This document shows positions 51,921 to 62,101 of a DNA stretch of 64,000 nucleotides, one piece after another. The stretch is from Peribacillus deserti (GTDB lineage: Bacteria; Bacillota; Bacilli; Bacillales; DSM-1321). The stretch spans positions 60,662-124,661 of the forward strand of contig NZ_PGUY01000021.1 in NCBI RefSeq assembly GCF_002863585.1. The letters run 5' to 3'. A model generated the notes under the pieces. It was not told the origin of the DNA and ran no database searches. It saw only the letters and a program-made list of their open reading frames with translations. A program made the position numbers and the translations under genes. Position 1 is the first letter of the stretch, and each line of letters begins with the position of its first letter.

Positions 51921-52737
51921 AACAGTGATTTTCACATTGGTGAAGAAAGATTTAATTGACATTAAAAGAAGCAAAAGTCTTTTTGTCACACTTATAGTGA
52001 TACCAATCATATTCTGTGTGGCCTTTCCGAGTATTTTAGCAGGTGTGGCTTTATTCGCCGATATTGACCGTGTGCTGGATGGTAAGTCGCTGGAGCTTAT
52101 TCAATCTCTGCTGGATAAGGTAGAACATTCAGCCGGCTTGAAAACAATCAATCAAAAATTCTACTATACTGCCATTAATTATTTTCTCCCTGCTTTATTT
52201 CTGCTGGTACCCATAATAACAGCCTCTGTGTTAGGAGCTAATAGTTTTGTAGGGGAAAAGGAACGGAGAACTCTAGAGAGCTTATTATTTTCCCCGATTA
52301 CCATGAAGGAGCTGTTCATCGGAAAAATTATCGCTTCATTCACACCGTCTTTTGCTGTATCTGCGGTAAGTTTCTTAATAAGCGGAATTATTATTAATAC
52401 AGCGGGATATTCTTTATTCGATAAACTCATATTTCCTTCAATAAATTGGCTGATTCTGATCCTTTGTTTATCTCCGCTGGTTACCATAATGACGATTTTG
52501 TTAAATGTCATTATTTCCTCAAGAGTTAAAACCTTTCAAGAAGCTCAAAACATCGGGGGAATTATTGTGCTGCCGGTTATCGGAATGCTGGTGGGGCAGG
52601 TATCCGGCGTGTTTTTTATCGGCCCTCAATTTCTGCTGATGGTCTCTCTGATCGTTATTTTGATTAATATATTCTTGTACACTAGAATAACAAGGCTTAG
52701 TGACAGAAATACCTTATTTCAAAATCAAATTGGGTAA
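51913..52737 (+). CDS. ABC-2 type permease (NatB-like)
   Basis: A 274-residue membrane protein. One N-terminal helix (about 20-45) is followed by an extracellular loop, then five helices from about residue 95. The GEKERRTLESLLFSPIT motif typical of NatB/ABC-2 exporters is present. ATG 51913 lies behind GGGAGGGGAATA and overlaps the ATPase stop. With the ATPase it makes a two-gene exporter whose substrate is unknown. A MITE lies 36 bp downstream in place of a clear terminator. Confidence 0.85.
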   Translation: MDKTVIFTLVKKDLIDIKRSKSLFVTLIVIPIIFCVAFPSILAGVALFADIDRVLDGKSLELIQSLLDKVEHSAGLKTINQKFYYTAINYFLPALFLLVPIITASVLGANSFVGEKERRTLESLLFSPITMKELFIGKIIASFTPSFAVSAVSFLISGIIINTAGYSLFDKLIFPSINWLILILCLSPLVTIMTILLNVIISSRVKTFQEAQNIGGIIVLPVIGMLVGQVSGVFFIGPQFLLMVSLIVILINIFLYTRITRLSDRNTLFQNQIG

Positions 52738-52773
52738 CCCGAAAAAAGCTATATTGTGTCTGTATAAGGGAAA

Positions 52774-52997
52774 GGCTGTTTCGCAAACTTTGTTGCTATA
52801 GAACAAGAGGTTGATTTCCTCTCCAGGATGCTCGCTTTCCGCGGGGCGGGCGGTGAGCCTCCTCGGCTTCGCCTGCGGGGTCTCACCTGTCCCGCTGCTC
52901 CCGCAGGAGTCTCGCACCTTACGCTCTAATCGACCTGACTGAACAATAGGGTGCCGTAAAAAACTTTTAAAAAACAACAATCTTTTAGAAAAGAGCC
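52774..52997 (-). repeat. MITE family 1, short copy E (224 bp) with perfect target duplication
   Basis: The ends are GGCTGTTTCGCAAACTTTGT on the left and AATCTTTTAGAAAAGAGCC on the right, so this copy is inverted relative to copies A and C. AAGGGAAA abuts both sides (52766-52773 and 52998-53005), a perfect 8-bp duplication. The interior is only the GC-rich arm (CTTTCCGCGGGGCGGGCGG, GGAGTCTCGCACCTTACG), without the long hairpin modules. Confidence 0.9.
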
Positions 52998-53005
52998 AAG
53001 GGAAA

Positions 53006-53892
53006 AGACCGAGAAATAGTTCGGTCTTTTTTGTATGAACGTGAACTAATGGGCCACGGAATGCAGGACCGCGAATATTGTTATTTAGTTTTTTCCGGGT
53101 ATTGTGTATTTGCTGCTTCATCATCAGCTTCTGTAAATTTATAGGAAACCTTTGAAACATACAAAACATCGGCGGGTTAAAAACGACGGTTTCTATTGAT
53201 AAGCAATCTTTTTACGTAGATTCATTTTATTCGCATTTTCAGAGTAATGGAAAACATTCCACCGAATTCCTATATGCAAATGATCACATCAGCAATATTG
53301 CCAGCCTTTTGTTTCCTAAAAACCACCTTTACTTCAACCGGAGTCGATCGTGCTTTTTTATTCAACTCAGGAATTCCATACAGGTAACACACTCATCCCT
53401 AAAATAAGTTTGATTGTATTTAAATGGCTTCCCAATCTTTCTCCAACGCTTATGGGAGATATTAGGATTGTTCCAACCGCATCCGGATAATAGCCTCGGC
53501 TGCCATCATTTCTGCCAGATTCCTCTTACCTGCCATGCGCAGAAGACCAAATGCTGAAACGAAATTTCATACTTCCACAATATCTAGTGGTAAATGAGCC
53601 AGCTGACTTAATCATTCTCACATTTAACTCAAATTACTTTATCCGGTTTTTGTTATTATGAAGAACTACAACAGATAAATATAATCTCGGAAAACAAATA
53701 GAGTGAATATGGAGCAAGGGGTAAAGCTGCCGTAACAATCTTTTACTCGCTAAACAGAAAGCTCTGTTAATAAATAGTAGCAGTAAAGGTTTACAGGATA
53801 CAGCCATGAATCGGCGGCTACAAATACTTTTTTGTAGTAAAACAGGTTAATACGGTATAGACCGGGAATAATCCTTGTAGAAAGGATACGAG
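53006..53892. other. Gene-poor stretch with a DUF421-like fragment
   Basis: No intact gene is present in almost 0.9 kb. On the minus strand 53462-53557 encodes SAFGLLRMAGKRNLAEMMAA followed by EAIIRMRLEQS and a stop. This resembles the conserved LxGKRxxxxxxPFE core of DUF421 proteins, an intact one of which lies at 55537. It is probably a gene remnant. The rest appears to be decayed non-coding DNA. Confidence 0.35.
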
Positions 53893-55446
53893 GTGGAGGA
53901 TTTGATATATTTAAGTAAAACACATGATCCAGGCAAAAATAAGGATCTTATTAAAGATTATACCGGTATAGATAACATACAGCAGGCTATTGAAGAAACA
54001 AACCAACTATTTAACCAATATAAAAAAGAAGCTCCTGCTATTATTCCCCCATTTAGAGGCCTGCAAAAGCTGATGGGATTATTCCTGATTAAATCAGCCG
54101 GGATACAGGACAGGGAGTGGTCTCATACTCCGGCTGTAAGCGAGGGAACCGTTTACCCTGAATGGAAGTTATTACTTGACCAGGAATATCAAAAGCTTCA
54201 AAACATGATTAAACGTGAGGTGGATGTGACGGAATTCGGGGCGAAGGGCGATGGAATGACAGACTGCACCGAGGCATTTCGAAAGGCGCTTGGAAGTGGG
54301 CATGTAAAGGTGATCGTTCCAGAAGGAATCTTTGTGACAAGAGGAATTAAACTTCCTTCATGGTCCATCATAACGGGCAAGGGAAAAGGAAAAAGTGTGA
54401 TAAAGCTTCATCCTCAGTCTTCCAGAAGTGCCTGGGTCATCACAAATAAAAGTCATTTTAAAGGAAACCGAAATATAGCAGTGGAGCACTTAAGTTTGGA
54501 TTGGAATGTAGAGCGTCTCCCGCAAGCAATACGGACCAGTGCAGGAAACAATCGATCCAGCTGCCTTCTTTTCGCAAATGTTACCTATGGATGGGTGAAA
54601 CATACAGAGGGCATAAATCCGGGACTCCATTGTTTTGATGTATCTTCCACAGTATATACCTATTTCGGGGATGGAACCCGTGCCCGCGGCGGAAGCAGAT
54701 ATATCTGGCTGGATCATCTAAACGGCTACGGTTTTGGAGATGATGGAATCACCACGCATCATAGTGATGATATTCTGATTAGTAACTCCCATATGTGCGA
54801 TCCCAGTGGAAGAGCCCATAAAAAAGGATCTTCCAATTCAAATGGAATAGAAGTGGATGACGGCTCGAGAAATGTCTGGCTGCTTAATAATTCAACAGCG
54901 CGCTGCTTTGGAGGAGTAGAAATAAAAGCTCATCATAATGCTTCTGCCGCAGCCAATGTCCATATTATTGGACACTTATCCATCAATGATAATCGTTCGT
55001 ACAATTTTAGACATATTGGACACCATAAGGCCGGGGATCCAGAATCTCTGACTGCCTACAATATTAAAGCTACCAATCTAGTCTCGATAGCACCGCGGTA
55101 CACGGATTTATACTCTGAATCAAAGCCGCGCGGCATGGTTATTTCAGGCTACAGGAATGTTGTGGTTAATGGATTTACTTTAATTGGAGACCCGGAATAT
55201 GATTATCATGGAGAACCGGTGATCTCTGTCCAATACAGGGCCAGAAATATCGTGTTGAATTCTATTGAGATGAGCGCATTTAAAACGGCAGGGAAGTATA
55301 TTAAGGTATTTGGCGGGAAACAAAGGGCGGATTCCGTTTATATAAAGAATATTAAAACAGACATTGGTGAAACTCCAATCCTTGCGGGAAAAGAAATTGA
55401 AGATATCACTATTAAAAACGTCCAGTCACGGGCACTGGAAATTTAA
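53893..55446 (+). CDS. Right-handed beta-helix protein (pectate-lyase-3/GH28-like)
   Basis: A 517-residue protein. After about 105 residues of helical N-terminus comes the Pectate_lyase_3 signature VTEFGAKGDGMTDCTEAFRK, then parallel beta-helix turns with FGDDGITTHHSDDI, NSNGIEVDDGSRN and EIKAHHNASA. There is no signal peptide. The family includes phage tail depolymerases and polysaccharide-acting enzymes, so a glycan substrate is likely. Asp and His pairs in the helix may be catalytic. GTG 53893 follows AAAGGATACGAG. It is a lone gene. Confidence 0.8.
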   Translation: MEDLIYLSKTHDPGKNKDLIKDYTGIDNIQQAIEETNQLFNQYKKEAPAIIPPFRGLQKLMGLFLIKSAGIQDREWSHTPAVSEGTVYPEWKLLLDQEYQKLQNMIKREVDVTEFGAKGDGMTDCTEAFRKALGSGHVKVIVPEGIFVTRGIKLPSWSIITGKGKGKSVIKLHPQSSRSAWVITNKSHFKGNRNIAVEHLSLDWNVERLPQAIRTSAGNNRSSCLLFANVTYGWVKHTEGINPGLHCFDVSSTVYTYFGDGTRARGGSRYIWLDHLNGYGFGDDGITTHHSDDILISNSHMCDPSGRAHKKGSSNSNGIEVDDGSRNVWLLNNSTARCFGGVEIKAHHNASAAANVHIIGHLSINDNRSYNFRHIGHHKAGDPESLTAYNIKATNLVSIAPRYTDLYSESKPRGMVISGYRNVVVNGFTLIGDPEYDYHGEPVISVQYRARNIVLNSIEMSAFKTAGKYIKVFGGKQRADSVYIKNIKTDIGETPILAGKEIEDITIKNVQSRALEI

Positions 55447-55536
55447 AAAGAGGCATTTAGATATAGCAAGCGTTTTTCTATACCATTTAAAGGGAATAGA
55501 ATCTCATGTTTTATAATGCAGGGGGTCTTCTCATTG

Positions 55537-56190
55537 ATGATTTATCCATCGATTGTATTCAAGCTGCTGATCGGGCTTGCAGCTTTAGTTTTAGTAACAC
55601 GCTTATTAGGAAAAAAACGAATGTCCCAGGTTACACCTTTTGATTTTGTTTATGCTTTGATACTAGGGGGAACGGTGGAGGAAACGATTTACCATATGGA
55701 TCATACGATTCCACAAATGTTATTTTCCATTGCAGTATGGGGAATTTTAATCTATTCCGTAGAAAAGCTTACTCAAAAATTCGATAAACTGAGAGCACCC
55801 TTGAAAGGAACAAGTCAGGCGCTGATTAAAGATGGAAAAGTGAGCATCAGCGAACTAGAAAAAGCAAATCTTGAATTAGAAGAGCTTAGGGGGATGCTTA
55901 GACTAAAAGGAGTATTCTCACTAAAGGAAGTCAATTATGTTTTCTTGGAAAACAGCGGAGACATCAGTGTACTGAAATATCCGGATCTGCCTGTGACAGA
56001 GGAGCCCTCGGTGCTTCTGGTAAACGATGGAAAAGTCCATGAAGATAATCTTAAAGAAGTCGGACAAAACATGGAGTGGCTTACAGAAAATCTGAAACTT
56101 GAAGGCATACCGGAAATTAAGGATATTTATTATGCGGAATGGTCCAAGCCGGAAGGGTTTTTTGTGAAGAAATATGAACATTGTTTGTAA
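55537..56190 (+). CDS. DUF421 (YetF-like) membrane protein
   Basis: A 217-residue protein with three N-terminal helices (to about residue 85) that include the conserved TRLLGKKRMSQVTPFDFVYALILGG, followed by a cytosolic DUF421 domain (TSQALIKDGKVSISELEKAN, LRGMLRLKGVFSLKEVNYVF). Members occur in spore and vegetative membranes of bacilli, with unknown function. The start was set at ATG 55537 near AGGGGG. ATG 55516 has no ribosome site. Confidence 0.85.
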   Translation: MIYPSIVFKLLIGLAALVLVTRLLGKKRMSQVTPFDFVYALILGGTVEETIYHMDHTIPQMLFSIAVWGILIYSVEKLTQKFDKLRAPLKGTSQALIKDGKVSISELEKANLELEELRGMLRLKGVFSLKEVNYVFLENSGDISVLKYPDLPVTEEPSVLLVNDGKVHEDNLKEVGQNMEWLTENLKLEGIPEIKDIYYAEWSKPEGFFVKKYEHCL

Positions 56191-56313
56191 ACGTACGAAA
56201 TCATTTCTGTTGTTTACTTAAGTTATTTTTATCATCTTTTCTTCACATAGCTCTAAATGTTGTGGTTAATGCTATAATAAAAGCTATACAAAAATAGTAT
56301 ACCTGGAGGCAGC

Positions 56314-56784
56314 ATGTTAACATTTGAACAAAAACTAGCAATTATTGAATCTTTTCCGGAGTTAACGAGAAAAGATGTATCATTAAAACGAGTTAATTTT
56401 CATTATGAAGAGAGCATGAAAGATAAGAAAAATGTGGTGTATCACCTACACCCTAACGGTAACGGATACGTGTATGGGGAATTTCTAAAAGGCTATGAAA
56501 CGGATGACAAAGGAATGGTCAACGTACGGGATTTTTCCGAAGAAGAACTGCGTTCGGTCATTGAAAAATCTATCGAATCTCTATCGGCAGGACACGTTGA
56601 TGATCTAGATCAAGATTATACCGTACAGGAAGAACACTGGAATAATATGGAAAATCAAACTCTTACTTTAGTGAATGAAGACGATATGTGGAATGTGTAT
56701 GCTGGATTGAATCTAGATGGGACTTTTCCTTCCTACAACGAAGCAAGATCTTATTTGGAAGAAGAAGGATTTACAAAGGCATAG
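56314..56784 (+). CDS. Hypothetical protein, 156 aa
   Basis: A 156-residue soluble acidic protein I do not recognise as a named family. It begins MLTFEQKLAIIESFPELTRK, has a strand-rich middle (NVVYHLHPNGNGYVYGEFL) and an acidic helical segment with DFSEEELRSVIEKSIESL. No membrane segment. The ATG follows CTGGAGGCAGC, and a terminator hairpin follows, so expression as a single gene is likely. Confidence 0.7.
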   Translation: MLTFEQKLAIIESFPELTRKDVSLKRVNFHYEESMKDKKNVVYHLHPNGNGYVYGEFLKGYETDDKGMVNVRDFSEEELRSVIEKSIESLSAGHVDDLDQDYTVQEEHWNNMENQTLTLVNEDDMWNVYAGLNLDGTFPSYNEARSYLEEEGFTKA

Positions 56785-56804
56785 TATGATTTCACCTCGT
56801 GCTT

Positions 56805-56833
56805 GAGCTGTTTACATACAGCTCTTTTTTTTG
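56805..56833 (+). terminator. Rho-independent terminator
   Basis: GAGCTGT (56805-56811) and ACAGCTC (56818-56824) with eight T. Confidence 0.85.
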
Positions 56834-57104
56834 AGGGGAATTCCAAAGGATAGTAAATGAAGAATTTGAGGAGGCTGGAGCAGAACTTATTTTTATTTGG
56901 AAGCAGCTCCTTTATATGTAATCCAAGAGGAAAAATTTTAATATAATTTAAATAATTGTCAAAATGTTTTGAATATCTTGGTTTATTTGTAGTAGAATAT
57001 AAGAACAAGAATTTTGTAATTTCTTGTCTTATAATTAGTTTTACGTTACAAAACAGCTATAATGCTGAGCCCGTTATAATTATCCCTTTTGGACGGTGGA
57101 TGAA

Positions 57105-58361
57105 GTGGATATAACAAAGCATTTATTTTTTAATCTTTCGTTACTTATGGTGATTGCCTTTTTTTCGCTTGTTTGGTTTGAGAAAAAAAGCAATCTGACA
57201 TTTTCTAAATTCACTTCGATCCTTTTCTTTATTTTCTCTTTATGGATTTGTTTTGCCGTATCCTTTTCATTTGGAGACACCCTGTTGTTTGATTTAAGGG
57301 AGATTCCGATTGTCATTGCCGGCCTTTATCTCGGGATAGGCCCATTAATTTCCGTTATTTGTATAATTATTAGAGGTTTTTATGGAATGGATACTGGTTT
57401 CTTTGTCAATATAGCTCTTTATCTTCCACTTGGTATCGTGATGTGGCGTATCCATCCATGGTTTAAGAAAGTAAGTCCCAGACAGCGGATTTTTTCGTCC
57501 GTCTCTCTTTCCTTCGTGATAAGTGCATTTACAGTCTTTTGTATGGAGGTATTGGGGCCCCCTGTCAACCGGCTCGATGCTTGGTTTGGATATATGGTGA
57601 TACCGCCGCTTGGTATCGGGATTTTTGCGTTTTTTATTGAATTTATCAGACGTAATATTCTTATGTATCAACAGCTTGTTAAGACGGAAAAACTTGAGGC
57701 GGTCGAGCAGATGGGCGCCGCTATTTCTCATGAAATTAGAAACCCGCTTACAGCGGCCATTGGGTTTGTCCAGCTCTTGAAAGAACCCACACTTCCATTG
57801 AATAAAAGAACGGAGTATTTGAACATCGTAGGGGAAGAACTTCAATCAGCTGAACGAGTGATCCAGGATTACCTGACATTCTCAAAGCCGGCCTTAGAGT
57901 ATCTGGAAGAACTTAATGTAAGGAAAGAGCTGACTCAGGTCATCAATATTCTCAGACCGACAGCTAATCAATATTCAGTCCAGATAACCGCCAATTTTGC
58001 ACTGGTTGGGACCATTAGAGGAGATCGGCAAAAGTTTCAGCAATGTTTTCTTAATGTAATTAAAAATGCAATAGAATCGATGCCAAATGGCGGACAGCTA
58101 TCCATAAAAACTGAATACAGTGAGGACGATATTACGATTCAAGTGTCTGATACCGGCGTAGGCATGACCAAGGAGCAGCTTCAAAAGTTAGGGGAACCGT
58201 ATTATTCTACAAAAGGGGCAAAAGGAACCGGCCTCGGCATGATGGTTGTTTTCGGAATTGTGAAAGCAATGAATGGCACGATTCAAGTGGATAGTACAGT
58301 AGGGTCAGGAACTACGTTTTATTTTAGTTTCCCAAAGATGATGAAAAATGAAGTCTTATAG
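57105..58361 (+). CDS. Membrane sensor histidine kinase (KinB/LytS-like sensor)
   Basis: A 418-residue kinase. The N-terminal half has about six helices of the 5TMR-LYT type (IVIAGLYLGIGPLISVICII). HisKA follows with the phosphorylated His in AAISHEIRNPLTAAIGFVQL (about residue 208), and HATPase_c has an N-box (FLNVIKNAIESM), DTGVGM and GTGLGMMVVFGIV. This plan matches KinB, which feeds the sporulation phosphorelay, and no response regulator is adjacent, as for phosphorelay kinases. The start is GTG 57105 (GGTGGATGAA upstream) or GTG 57096. Confidence 0.85.
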   Translation: MDITKHLFFNLSLLMVIAFFSLVWFEKKSNLTFSKFTSILFFIFSLWICFAVSFSFGDTLLFDLREIPIVIAGLYLGIGPLISVICIIIRGFYGMDTGFFVNIALYLPLGIVMWRIHPWFKKVSPRQRIFSSVSLSFVISAFTVFCMEVLGPPVNRLDAWFGYMVIPPLGIGIFAFFIEFIRRNILMYQQLVKTEKLEAVEQMGAAISHEIRNPLTAAIGFVQLLKEPTLPLNKRTEYLNIVGEELQSAERVIQDYLTFSKPALEYLEELNVRKELTQVINILRPTANQYSVQITANFALVGTIRGDRQKFQQCFLNVIKNAIESMPNGGQLSIKTEYSEDDITIQVSDTGVGMTKEQLQKLGEPYYSTKGAKGTGLGMMVVFGIVKAMNGTIQVDSTVGSGTTFYFSFPKMMKNEVL

Positions 58362-58546
58362 GGAATACCTTTTTATGTGATAATTAAGCTCAGTGTCACT
58401 TGGTGAGAAACAACATGGTAATAATACCGACTGTGTTTTATTTCCAATCAGTCATACATTTAATTGCTATAAATTTTCCATGTTTACAGCTGTAAACATG
58501 ATAAAGCGAGATAAGGTAATCCCTATCTCGCAAGGATATTACATAT

Positions 58547-58957
58547 TTAATCATCTTGGTCTTGATTTTGTTCTTGATCCTGATCCTGCTCAGAATCAGC
58601 ATCTGCTTCCGTCCGGGAACGAACTCTGGATCTAGAATCAGAATCCACATTAATATCAATGCAGAAATCAACCCTAGCATTACCGCTGTTTGTCACACGG
58701 GAATTAGCATCGGAATTGCTGCGGTTGTGGTTTTTTAATTCATTATCATTATCGTTATCGTTGTCATTATCATTTCTTGTATCCACATCTGTATCTACAT
58801 CTGTATCAACGTCTGATTTATTTTTCAGGTCATTATCAACGTCGAAATCCACATCTGAATCGGAGTTGGAACGGCTGTCCGAACCTCCATTTCCATCATA
58901 ACCAAATCCATTAAAATTGTTATTGCGCCTGCGCCCATTGTTTAACCAGAATGCCAT
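58547..58957 (-). CDS. Asp/Asn/Ser/Arg-rich low-complexity protein, paralogue 2
   Basis: A 136-residue relative of the protein at 9620-9985. After a short N-terminus (MAFWLNNGRRRNNNFNGFG) come D/V/T/N repeats (DVDTDVDTDVDTRND), then the shared ordered segment NSGNARVDFCIDINVDSDSR with the sole Cys, and a final DQDQEQNQDQDD. The two proteins share the C-terminal third but differ in repeat content. Function is unknown. AAAGGGGG precedes the minus-strand ATG. Confidence 0.6.
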   Translation of the reverse strand: MAFWLNNGRRRNNNFNGFGYDGNGGSDSRSNSDSDVDFDVDNDLKNKSDVDTDVDTDVDTRNDNDNDNDNDNELKNHNRSNSDANSRVTNSGNARVDFCIDINVDSDSRSRVRSRTEADADSEQDQDQEQNQDQDD

Positions 58958-59145
58958 GATTTAACCCCCTTTCCGCTTCCTAAGAATAATGTATTCAGCG
59001 ATTAAGAAAATGGTTAGGTCTAATACCTACTCTCCTGAATTAATTTCTAAACATCTATCTTAGAGGGAGGATGCCGCTGAAACGAAAATTCAATCAGTCT
59101 ATGCTATAATAAGCTAAACTTCAATAAGAGATAGGTGAAAAATGC

Positions 59146-59854
59146 ATGGCTGCTATTGGTAAACTTCCTGGAACGATACATCTGAGTAACGCCATAGATA
59201 GTATTGGGGAGAACATTACCATTGCAGATAAAAATAATAATATATGCTAGATGAATTCAAGAGCGAAGCAGCTATTTTCGATTATTGCTCCTCTATTCGG
59301 TTTATCTGATGCTAATGAAATAATCGGGCTGAACATGAACCACTTTCATAAAAGACCACAGCACCAGAACAAAATTATGGAAACAATGAGTGAAGGTCAT
59401 CGTGCGCGAATAACGATAAAAGATCAGTTTGTTGGAGACATCGTCATAACTCCTATAAAAAATGAGGAATCCGTAATCGAAGGATATGTTGTGATGTTGA
59501 TGGATGTAACAACTAAAGCTGAAGAAGAGAGAAAAAAAGAACATCTGATTCATGCCTTATCCATTCCAATGATACGAATTTGGAAAAAAACGATTGCCCT
59601 TCCTCTTATTGGTGAATTTGATCTTGATAGGGGAGACCGTCTTATTTCTTCAGTCCTGCAGGAATGTGCTTCGGATGCAAATCAGAGCGCAGATCCAGAA
59701 ACTAATCGATTGTCTGAAGCTGATCGGCACAGAATGCATCATTGTTGGAATTACGCCAAATCTGGCCCAATCAATTGTTCAACTTGAAAATACGATCCCT
59801 CCCTTTAATTCAGCACACGCTGGCCTAGAATATATCATAAACCGGCAGAAGTAG
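59146..59854 (+). pseudogene. Dead PAS-STAS (RsbR-like) regulator
   Basis: A PAS domain starts at ATG 59146 and reads IDSIGENITIADKNNNIC, then a TAG at 59248 where PAS proteins have Trp (IxWMN), and continues MNSRAKQLFS. The PAS core ends with the GYVVMLMDVT helix. The STAS domain begins SIPMIRIWKKTIALPLIGEFD but shifts frame after about 59650 and lacks its middle, while its end (GTECIIVGITPNLAQSIVQL) is read in another frame. The lesions are one amber codon, one frameshift and a deletion. Intact relatives act in the stressosome. Confidence 0.8.
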
Positions 59855-59927
59855 GGCTTATTGTGGGATTCTGACCGAAGGGAAATCCTGACTTTCCTAA
59901 AAACTGATGATCATATGCATAAAATAT

Positions 59928-59958
59928 CCCCTTGATTGGATCAAGGGGATTATTTTTT
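59928..59958 (+). terminator. Rho-independent terminator
   Basis: CCCCTTGAT (59928-59936) and ATCAAGGGG (59940-59948), followed by ATTATTTTTT. Confidence 0.8.
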
Positions 59959-60082
59959 ATTTCTTTTTAGGAAGTCCCATGGATTGCAGCTGGCTCATTA
60001 CTTGCTGACGTGAATTTTTGTTTCTCAATAAGTAAGCAGCTCCTAAAGCAAGTGTACTCATCATCATTTTTTTTCTATCCAT
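59957..60082 (-). CDS. Small YrzQ-like protein (41 aa)
   Basis: A 41-residue basic peptide starting MDRKKMMMSTLALGAAYLLR and ending MGLPKKK. It resembles the short YrzQ-type proteins of bacilli: one short hydrophobic helix and basic ends. On the minus strand CTAGGAGGACAACAAG precedes the ATG, an excellent ribosome site. Function is unknown. Confidence 0.65.
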   Translation of the reverse strand: MDRKKMMMSTLALGAAYLLRNKNSRQQVMSQLQSMGLPKKK

Positions 60083-60282
60083 CTTGTTGTCCTCCTAGAG
60101 TGTTATTTTTACGCATATTAAAAATTACCCTTCAGCAGGCAAGCTAAACTAAAAATAGGGCATGTAACAAGATTGTAATGGCATAGAAAACACAAGAAAC
60201 ATTTTTTTACGTTTTTGGAAACTTGACTATCCCTTTCAGTTAAAGACACTCGATATGGCACTGGCCATTGGTATTATCCTTT

Positions 60283-61027
60283 GGCTCTTTTCTAAAAGAT
60301 TGTTGTTTTTTAATATGTTTTGTTACGTCACCCTATTGTTCAGTCAGGTCGATTGGAAGGTAAGGTCTGAGACTCCTGCGGGAGCAGCGGGTATTGTCCA
60401 GCTCCAAGGCTTTAGACCCTCGAGTCATAAGCCAATCAGTCCATGAGAAGAAAAACCGCTTCTCACAGCCTGCTCGTCTTATGCTTTTCAGGTCTCTGCC
60501 TTCCCTAAAATTTTTTGTTGATAAAAGATGAGCTTATCATGAGAGTTCTTAAACAATGTTAGTGGGGAAGGCACCGCTTTCCGCTTTTCTTTTTGTCCAG
60601 CTCCGGACTGACACCGCGGGTCTAGCCAATCGCCATTAAAAGGCAAGATCAGCCTTTCACTGCCGCTCGTCTTATGCCGGGCTAACGCACGATGTACAGG
60701 ATGTGCGAGCCAGGCGGGGCCACAGGCCGTGGCGTCACGAGCGTGGTAAGGGCGACTAAGCTTCTGTCTTCACTGTCGCTTGCCAATCAGCAAGTCTTCT
60801 TTATCAGGTGTCTGCTTTTCTTTTAGCGTTTTGCCTCTAATAAAAAAAGATCATCATTCAGCTTTTGGATGGATCTTTTCTTGAAAAGCACCGTCCTCCG
60901 CTTTTCGATCAGGTGAGACCCCACAGGCGAAGCCGAGGAGGCCACCGCCCGCCCCTAAGGTCCGCGAGCATCCTCACGTTCCAATCTACCTCCTTGTTCA
61001 ATAACAACAAAGTTTGCGAAAACAGCC
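60283..61027 (+). repeat. MITE family 1, long copy C (745 bp) with perfect target duplication
   Basis: The ends match copy A (GGCTCTTTTCTAAAAGATTG on the left, GTTTGCGAAAACAGCC on the right). TATCCTTT flanks it on both sides (60275-60282 and 61028-61035), a perfect 8-bp duplication. The interior lacks the first of the module pairs in copy A but otherwise follows it, including the block around GGCTAACGCACGATG and the final GC-rich arm. Confidence 0.92.
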
Positions 61028-61198
61028 TATCCTTTACACTCTATCCCGAAAGAGATGCCGAGTCTTCCGTTCCCAGTCATCATAGTGCAAAACAAAATTT
61101 TAGTATAGACTGGTTTAAATATCAAACAGGTTTAACTTTCAGCAAACAGGGTAAAAGAAGCAGGTTGTATATTATTTTAGCGGAAAGGATTGATCGTA

Positions 61199-62074
61199 AT
61201 GGCAGCAGGATCCTTAACAACATCGCCCGGCAAAATGTCTTTCCGAAACTTTGAAGAAGCAGCCGAAAGTATACTCAAATTCATGAGTAAATTAATAAAT
61301 ATTAATACACTATTTGTTGCAAGAAACAATAAAACTATTAATCGGATATCAAATGTTATAAATAGAGAGGTACATCTAGTGGATAGGGGTGCGCAATTAC
61401 CATTTAAGGAGACCTTGTGCAAACTAAGTGTAGACCAAGGGAGATCTATATTAATCATTCCAGACCTTAACAAAAGCCCTCTGACAAAAGATCTCAATGT
61501 GACTCATCAGTTAGGGGGCGGAAGCTTTATCGCGATCCCTATTTATTATGAAAATGGAGAGAATTATGGGACCATCTGCGGCCTCGATAACCGTCATATA
61601 GAATTTACAAATGAGTATGTCGAACTGTTCGAAAATATGGCCACACTTCTAACCTATGTACTTGAACTGGACAAGGCAAATCACCAAATCAATGATTTAT
61701 CGGTGCCTATCGTATTGGTTGCAGAAGGAGTTGCTATCCTGCCTATTATTGGTGATATCAATGAAGAAAGAGCTGAAATCATCATAAAAAACACACTGGA
61801 CAGCAGTACCAGGATGTCACTTAGGTATCTAATTATAGATCTATCAGGGATAGTCCGAATTAATGAATCAGTTACCTATCATTTGCTGAACATCGTAAAA
61901 ATGCTTAAATTAATTGGGGTCACTCCAGTATTAACAGGCATCAGGCCCGATCTCGCAGTAAAAGCTTCAAGAATGAAAGACGAGCAGCAAGATATTATCT
62001 TCAGAAGCACTCCTCAAGAAGCACTTGTTCACATAGGCTTTAATTTCAATAAAGGGTATCCGCATTTAAGTTAA
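61199..62074 (+). CDS. GAF-STAS stress regulator (RsbR-like)
   Basis: A 291-residue protein. A GAF-like sensor domain (about 15-155, FMSKLININTLFVARNNK; FIAIPIYYENGENYGTICGL) is joined to a C-terminal STAS domain (about 175-285, LPIIGDINEERAEII, LIIDLSGIVRINESVTYHLL, IGVTPVLTGIRPDLAVKA). RsbR-type proteins build stressosomes and control sigma-B. The position before the LNI helix has no phospho-Thr in the usual place, so regulation may differ. ATG 61199 lies behind AAAGGATTGATCGTA. A small gene follows. Confidence 0.85.
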   Translation: MAAGSLTTSPGKMSFRNFEEAAESILKFMSKLININTLFVARNNKTINRISNVINREVHLVDRGAQLPFKETLCKLSVDQGRSILIIPDLNKSPLTKDLNVTHQLGGGSFIAIPIYYENGENYGTICGLDNRHIEFTNEYVELFENMATLLTYVLELDKANHQINDLSVPIVLVAEGVAILPIIGDINEERAEIIIKNTLDSSTRMSLRYLIIDLSGIVRINESVTYHLLNIVKMLKLIGVTPVLTGIRPDLAVKASRMKDEQQDIIFRSTPQEALVHIGFNFNKGYPHLS

Positions 62075-62101
62075 GGACAAGCCCGGGGCAGGAGGGCAGC
62101 A

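Noticed and set aside
60865..61254. 129-codon ORF reaching into the GAF-STAS gene
   Set aside because: Most of it is MITE sequence; similar frames occur in other MITE copies by chance.
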